A stretch of DNA of 7,636 nt from Acidimicrobiia bacterium (GTDB lineage: Bacteria; Actinomycetota; Acidimicrobiia; Spongiisociales; SHLN01), in assembly GCA_004283105.1 (NCBI GenBank), contig SHLN01000129.1, positions 1 to 7,636 on the forward strand, in the 5' to 3' direction. Both the position numbers and the translations under genes were made by a program. Positions 5,293 to 7,636 of this stretch are shown here, piece after piece. Numbering within the stretch: the first letter of the stretch is position 1; each line of letters begins with the position of its first letter. Below the pieces are notes generated by a model. The model saw only the letters and a list, made by a program, of their open reading frames with translations. It was not told the DNA's origin and did not search any database.

Positions 5293-5298
5293 TAGCCT
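5293..5298 (+). promoter_or_regulatory. Possible -10 element for ftsK
   Basis: TAGCCT fits TANNNT and ends nine bases before the ATG at 5308, which would give a leaderless or nearly leaderless transcript. AGGA at 5301-5304 could be a weak ribosome site if transcription starts further upstream. No convincing -35 is seen. Confidence 0.35.
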
Positions 5299-5307
5299 CT
5301 AGGACCG

Positions 5308-7545
5308 ATGCCACAACGCAAACCCACCCGCGGTGGGGCTTCCGGGCGGAAGCGGGCATCCAAACCAAAGAATCAACCGACCCGCTGGGCGCGCCTGCGA
5401 GCCGGTATCCGCCAACGGCTTGGCCGCCAGACCGACGACGTGTGGGGGCTCGTCCTCTTGGTTGCCAGTGCCGTCCTGTTCCTGGGGTTCCTCGGACTGG
5501 CCGGTCCGTTCGGACGCTTGTTCATTCCTGGACTGAAGATCCTCTTCGGGGTGTGGGCCGTGTTCGTCCCCGTTGCCATGACCATTGTCGGGTTGAGCCT
5601 CGTGTTTGGCCGGGCCAACCGCGAGCACTCCCACATCCCGCTCGGCCTCCTGGTTCTGTTCCTCGGGACGCTGGCTTTGTTCCACCTCCTCACCGGGACC
5701 ATTCCGCTCGCGGAAGGTCTAGACCGCGTTCAGACCCGGGGCGGCCTGGTCGGATCGCTCGCCTCCTACCCACTCCGCCGACTCGTCGGCCTATGGGGCG
5801 CACTCATCGTTCTGTTCACGGTGATCTCGGTTGGTGTGATGCTGGCCACCCGCACAACCGTGCGCGAGGTTGCCATCGCCGTCGGCGATGTCTGGCGATG
5901 GTTCCGCATGCAGACGGCACGCCTGTGGGCGGCCCGCCACCGTCGGGTTGCCGTCGTAGGAGCCCCGGCTCCGATCCCCGCGGTCGTCGAATCGAAACCC
6001 GCCGCCGACCGTCCGGCCGCTTCCAAGCCGAAGTCGGCACCGGCCAAGACCCGGCCCGGCACGCAGGCCAAGAAGGCGGCCGCTGTGCCGGTCACCACCC
6101 AGCGCGGGAAGTACAAGAAGCCGCCCATCGAACTGCTGACTCTCGGGACCGGGGGTGGACAGAACAAGCGATCACTCGAGTCGACCGGTCGTGAGCTCGA
6201 GGACACACTTCGCCAGCACGGAGTCGATGCCCGGCTCACCCGCATCGTGCCGGGCCCGACCGTGACCCGCTACGAAATCGAACTGGCGCCCGGCGTCAAG
6301 GTGGCGCGGGTGACCAGCCTCGCTTCCGACATCGGGTATGCCCTCGCTACCCCCGATGTTCGCATCCTCGCGCCCATTCCCGGCAAGAGCGCTATCGGGG
6401 TAGAGGTCCCCAACCTCCGTCGCCGGCTGGTGACGCTCGGTGACATCCTGTCGTCCAAGGAGGCGGCCGAGAACACAAATCCCCTCGGCGTCGGCCTCGG
6501 CATGGACATCTCCGGCAACTCGACGATGCTGAATCTGAACGAGCTGCCCCACGTCCTCATCGCCGGTGCGACCGGAGCCGGCAAGTCGTCATGCATCAAT
6601 TCGATCGTCACGAGCTTGCTGATGCGGTCGCGGCCCGAGGATGTGCGCCTCATCATGGTGGACCCCAAGCGGGTCGAGCTCGGCCAATACAACGGTGTTC
6701 CCCATCTCCTGACCCGGGTCATCACCAATCCTCGCAAGGCGGCCGAAGCACTGCGGTGGGCCGTCGACGAGATGGACCGCCGCTACGAGCTGGTTGCCGA
6801 CAGCGGCGTGCGCGACATCATCGGCTACCACGAGAAGTGGGACGCCGGCGGGCTCGATCCTGAGAAGTTCGATCGCTTCCCATACATCGTGGTGGTCGTC
6901 GACGAGTTGAACGATCTCATGATGGTGGCCGGCAAGATCGTGGAGGACGCCATCGTCCGGATAGCCCAGATGGCGAGAGCCATTGGCATCCACCTCGTCA
7001 TCGCCACCCAGCGACCGTCGGTCGACGTCATCACCGGTGTCATCAAGGCAAACATTCCATCCCGGCTTGCGTTCTCGGTTGCGTCTCAAGCGGACAGCCG
7101 GGTGATCCTCGATGCGTCTGGTGCCGAGAAACTCATCGGCCTCGGCGACATGCTCGTGGTGACCGCCCGCGACCCGAAGCCCGAGCGGATTCAGGGTGCC
7201 TGGGTGGAGGAGAGTGAAGTCCATGCCGTCGTGGCTTGGGTGAAGCAGCAGGCCAGGGCCAAGTACGACGAGTCTATGTTCGTGGCCGCCGAGCAGGAAG
7301 CGAAAGAGGTCCAGGCCAATGAGGGCGAGGATGCCGACATCATTCGCCAGGCGACCGAACTCATCGTGCGCTCACAGCTCGGGTCGACCTCGATGCTTCA
7401 ACGGAAGCTGCGCATCGGATTCGCTCGCGCCGGACGGGTCATGGACATCCTCGAGAACCAGGGAGTAGTCGGTCCCTCCGAGGGGTCGAAGGCTCGCGAG
7501 GTGCTCATCTCGGTCGAGGAACTCGAGAGCACACTCAGCAACTGA
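5308..7545 (+). CDS. ftsK: DNA translocase FtsK/SpoIIIE
   Basis: FtsK is a septum-anchored, ATP-driven DNA pump that clears chromosome ends from the division site. The 745-residue product has a basic N-terminus, four hydrophobic segments (about 46-66, 72-100, 111-133, 160-181), and a short Ala/Pro/Lys-rich linker at about 210-270. The motor follows at about 285-660, with Walker A GATGAGKS (420-427, Lys426), MVDPKRVELGQYNGVPHL at about 450, Walker B IVVVVDEL (Asp532, Glu533), and ATQRPSVDVITGVIKANIPS (566-585). A winged-helix gamma domain at about 675-736 should read orienting DNA motifs. The gene is whole but on the short side, mainly through the linker. Two usual motifs differ: DELNDLMM where DELADLMM is common, and GDMLVVTARDPKPERIQGAW where GDMLFLPxGxxKPxRxQGA is common. 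ATG 5308 suits the basic leader before the first membrane helix. The TGA stop is the first element of a heptamer array. Confidence 0.96.
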   Translation: MPQRKPTRGGASGRKRASKPKNQPTRWARLRAGIRQRLGRQTDDVWGLVLLVASAVLFLGFLGLAGPFGRLFIPGLKILFGVWAVFVPVAMTIVGLSLVFGRANREHSHIPLGLLVLFLGTLALFHLLTGTIPLAEGLDRVQTRGGLVGSLASYPLRRLVGLWGALIVLFTVISVGVMLATRTTVREVAIAVGDVWRWFRMQTARLWAARHRRVAVVGAPAPIPAVVESKPAADRPAASKPKSAPAKTRPGTQAKKAAAVPVTTQRGKYKKPPIELLTLGTGGGQNKRSLESTGRELEDTLRQHGVDARLTRIVPGPTVTRYEIELAPGVKVARVTSLASDIGYALATPDVRILAPIPGKSAIGVEVPNLRRRLVTLGDILSSKEAAENTNPLGVGLGMDISGNSTMLNLNELPHVLIAGATGAGKSSCINSIVTSLLMRSRPEDVRLIMVDPKRVELGQYNGVPHLLTRVITNPRKAAEALRWAVDEMDRRYELVADSGVRDIIGYHEKWDAGGLDPEKFDRFPYIVVVVDELNDLMMVAGKIVEDAIVRIAQMARAIGIHLVIATQRPSVDVITGVIKANIPSRLAFSVASQADSRVILDASGAEKLIGLGDMLVVTARDPKPERIQGAWVEESEVHAVVAWVKQQARAKYDESMFVAAEQEAKEVQANEGEDADIIRQATELIVRSQLGSTSMLQRKLRIGFARAGRVMDILENQGVVGPSEGSKAREVLISVEELESTLSN

Positions 7546-7570
7546 GCTGTGAGCTGTGAGCTGTGAGCAG
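7543..7570 (+). repeat. Heptamer array starting at the ftsK stop codon
   Basis: Units TGAGCTG, TGAGCTG, TGAGCTG and TGAGCAG are contiguous, and the first TGA is the ftsK stop itself. Because 7 is not a multiple of 3, the TGAs at 7543, 7550, 7557 and 7564 fall in successive frames, so all three frames are closed within 17 bases. Rotated, the units read AGCTGTG and AGCAGCG, close to the other AGC-type arrays. Confidence 0.9.
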
Positions 7571-7580
7571 CGCCTAGAAC

Positions 7581-7609
7581 CTGACAAAGCCACCGCGATG
7601 CAATACTCT
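7581..7609 (+). promoter_or_regulatory. Candidate housekeeping promoter pointing out of the window
   Basis: CTGACA at 7581-7586 matches five of six bases of the -35 consensus. It is followed after exactly 17 bp by TACTCT at 7604-7609, a fair -10. Transcription would start near 7616 and run toward a gene to the right of the window. This is the best-formed promoter pair in the window. Confidence 0.55.
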
Positions 7610-7615
7610 AAGTAG

Positions 7616-7627
7616 TCGGAACTCCGA
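7616..7627. promoter_or_regulatory. Short palindrome at the predicted start of the outward transcript
   Basis: TCGGA-AC-TCCGA is an inverted repeat with 5-bp arms lying just where the promoter at 7581-7609 should start transcription. It could be an operator or simply chance; at this length it is weak evidence. Confidence 0.25.
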
Positions 7628-7636
7628 AAGCGCTGG

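Overview
The window is about 7.6 kb of GC-rich chromosomal DNA carrying housekeeping genes. The order dapA, then an overlapping RNase J gene, then ftsK on the same strand is the arrangement I recall from actinobacteria such as Mycobacterium and Streptomyces. Together with a small DUF1918-like protein and starts that look leaderless, this suggests an actinomycetote, perhaps a deep-branching class such as Acidimicrobiia. The class is an inference from general impression, not a computed placement. I see no mobile element, CRISPR array, tRNA, rRNA or defence system.

Layout from left to right: the 3' part of a FadI-like thiolase gene (+, cut by the window edge); a 57-codon gene for a small SH3-barrel-like protein (-, 819-992); a repeat-rich spacer; a thioredoxin-TPR protein of the CnoX/YbbN type (-, 1185-2024); a short divergent promoter region; dapA (+, 2103-2990) overlapping the RNase J gene (+, 2987-4609) by ATGA; a convergent spacer with a large inverted repeat; a 122-residue coiled-coil protein of unknown function (-, 4776-5144); a divergent regulatory spacer; ftsK (+, 5308-7545); and a tail with an outward-facing promoter for a gene beyond the window.

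The genes cover beta-oxidation (thiolase), protein folding and redox protection (thioredoxin-TPR), lysine and diaminopimelate synthesis for the cell wall (DapA), RNA maturation and decay (RNase J) and chromosome segregation at division (FtsK). DapA and RNase J are probably translationally coupled.

The most unusual signal is in the spacers. Six tandem arrays of 7-bp units, plus a decayed seventh stretch, lie in the spacers: four directly abut or overlap a gene's stop codon, one lies 3' of the thioredoxin-TPR gene without abutting its stop, one fills a promoter region, and the decayed stretch lies between two convergent stops. Most share a loose AGCGRGN-type unit on one strand or the other. Two other unit sequences (CTGGTTC and GGTGACC) occur side by side in one spacer. 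Between the RNase J gene and the coiled-coil gene two such arrays face each other and form an imperfect inverted repeat with arms of about 32 nt. Nothing in the protein-coding content looks like a new system, so these heptamer arrays are what deserves a second look.
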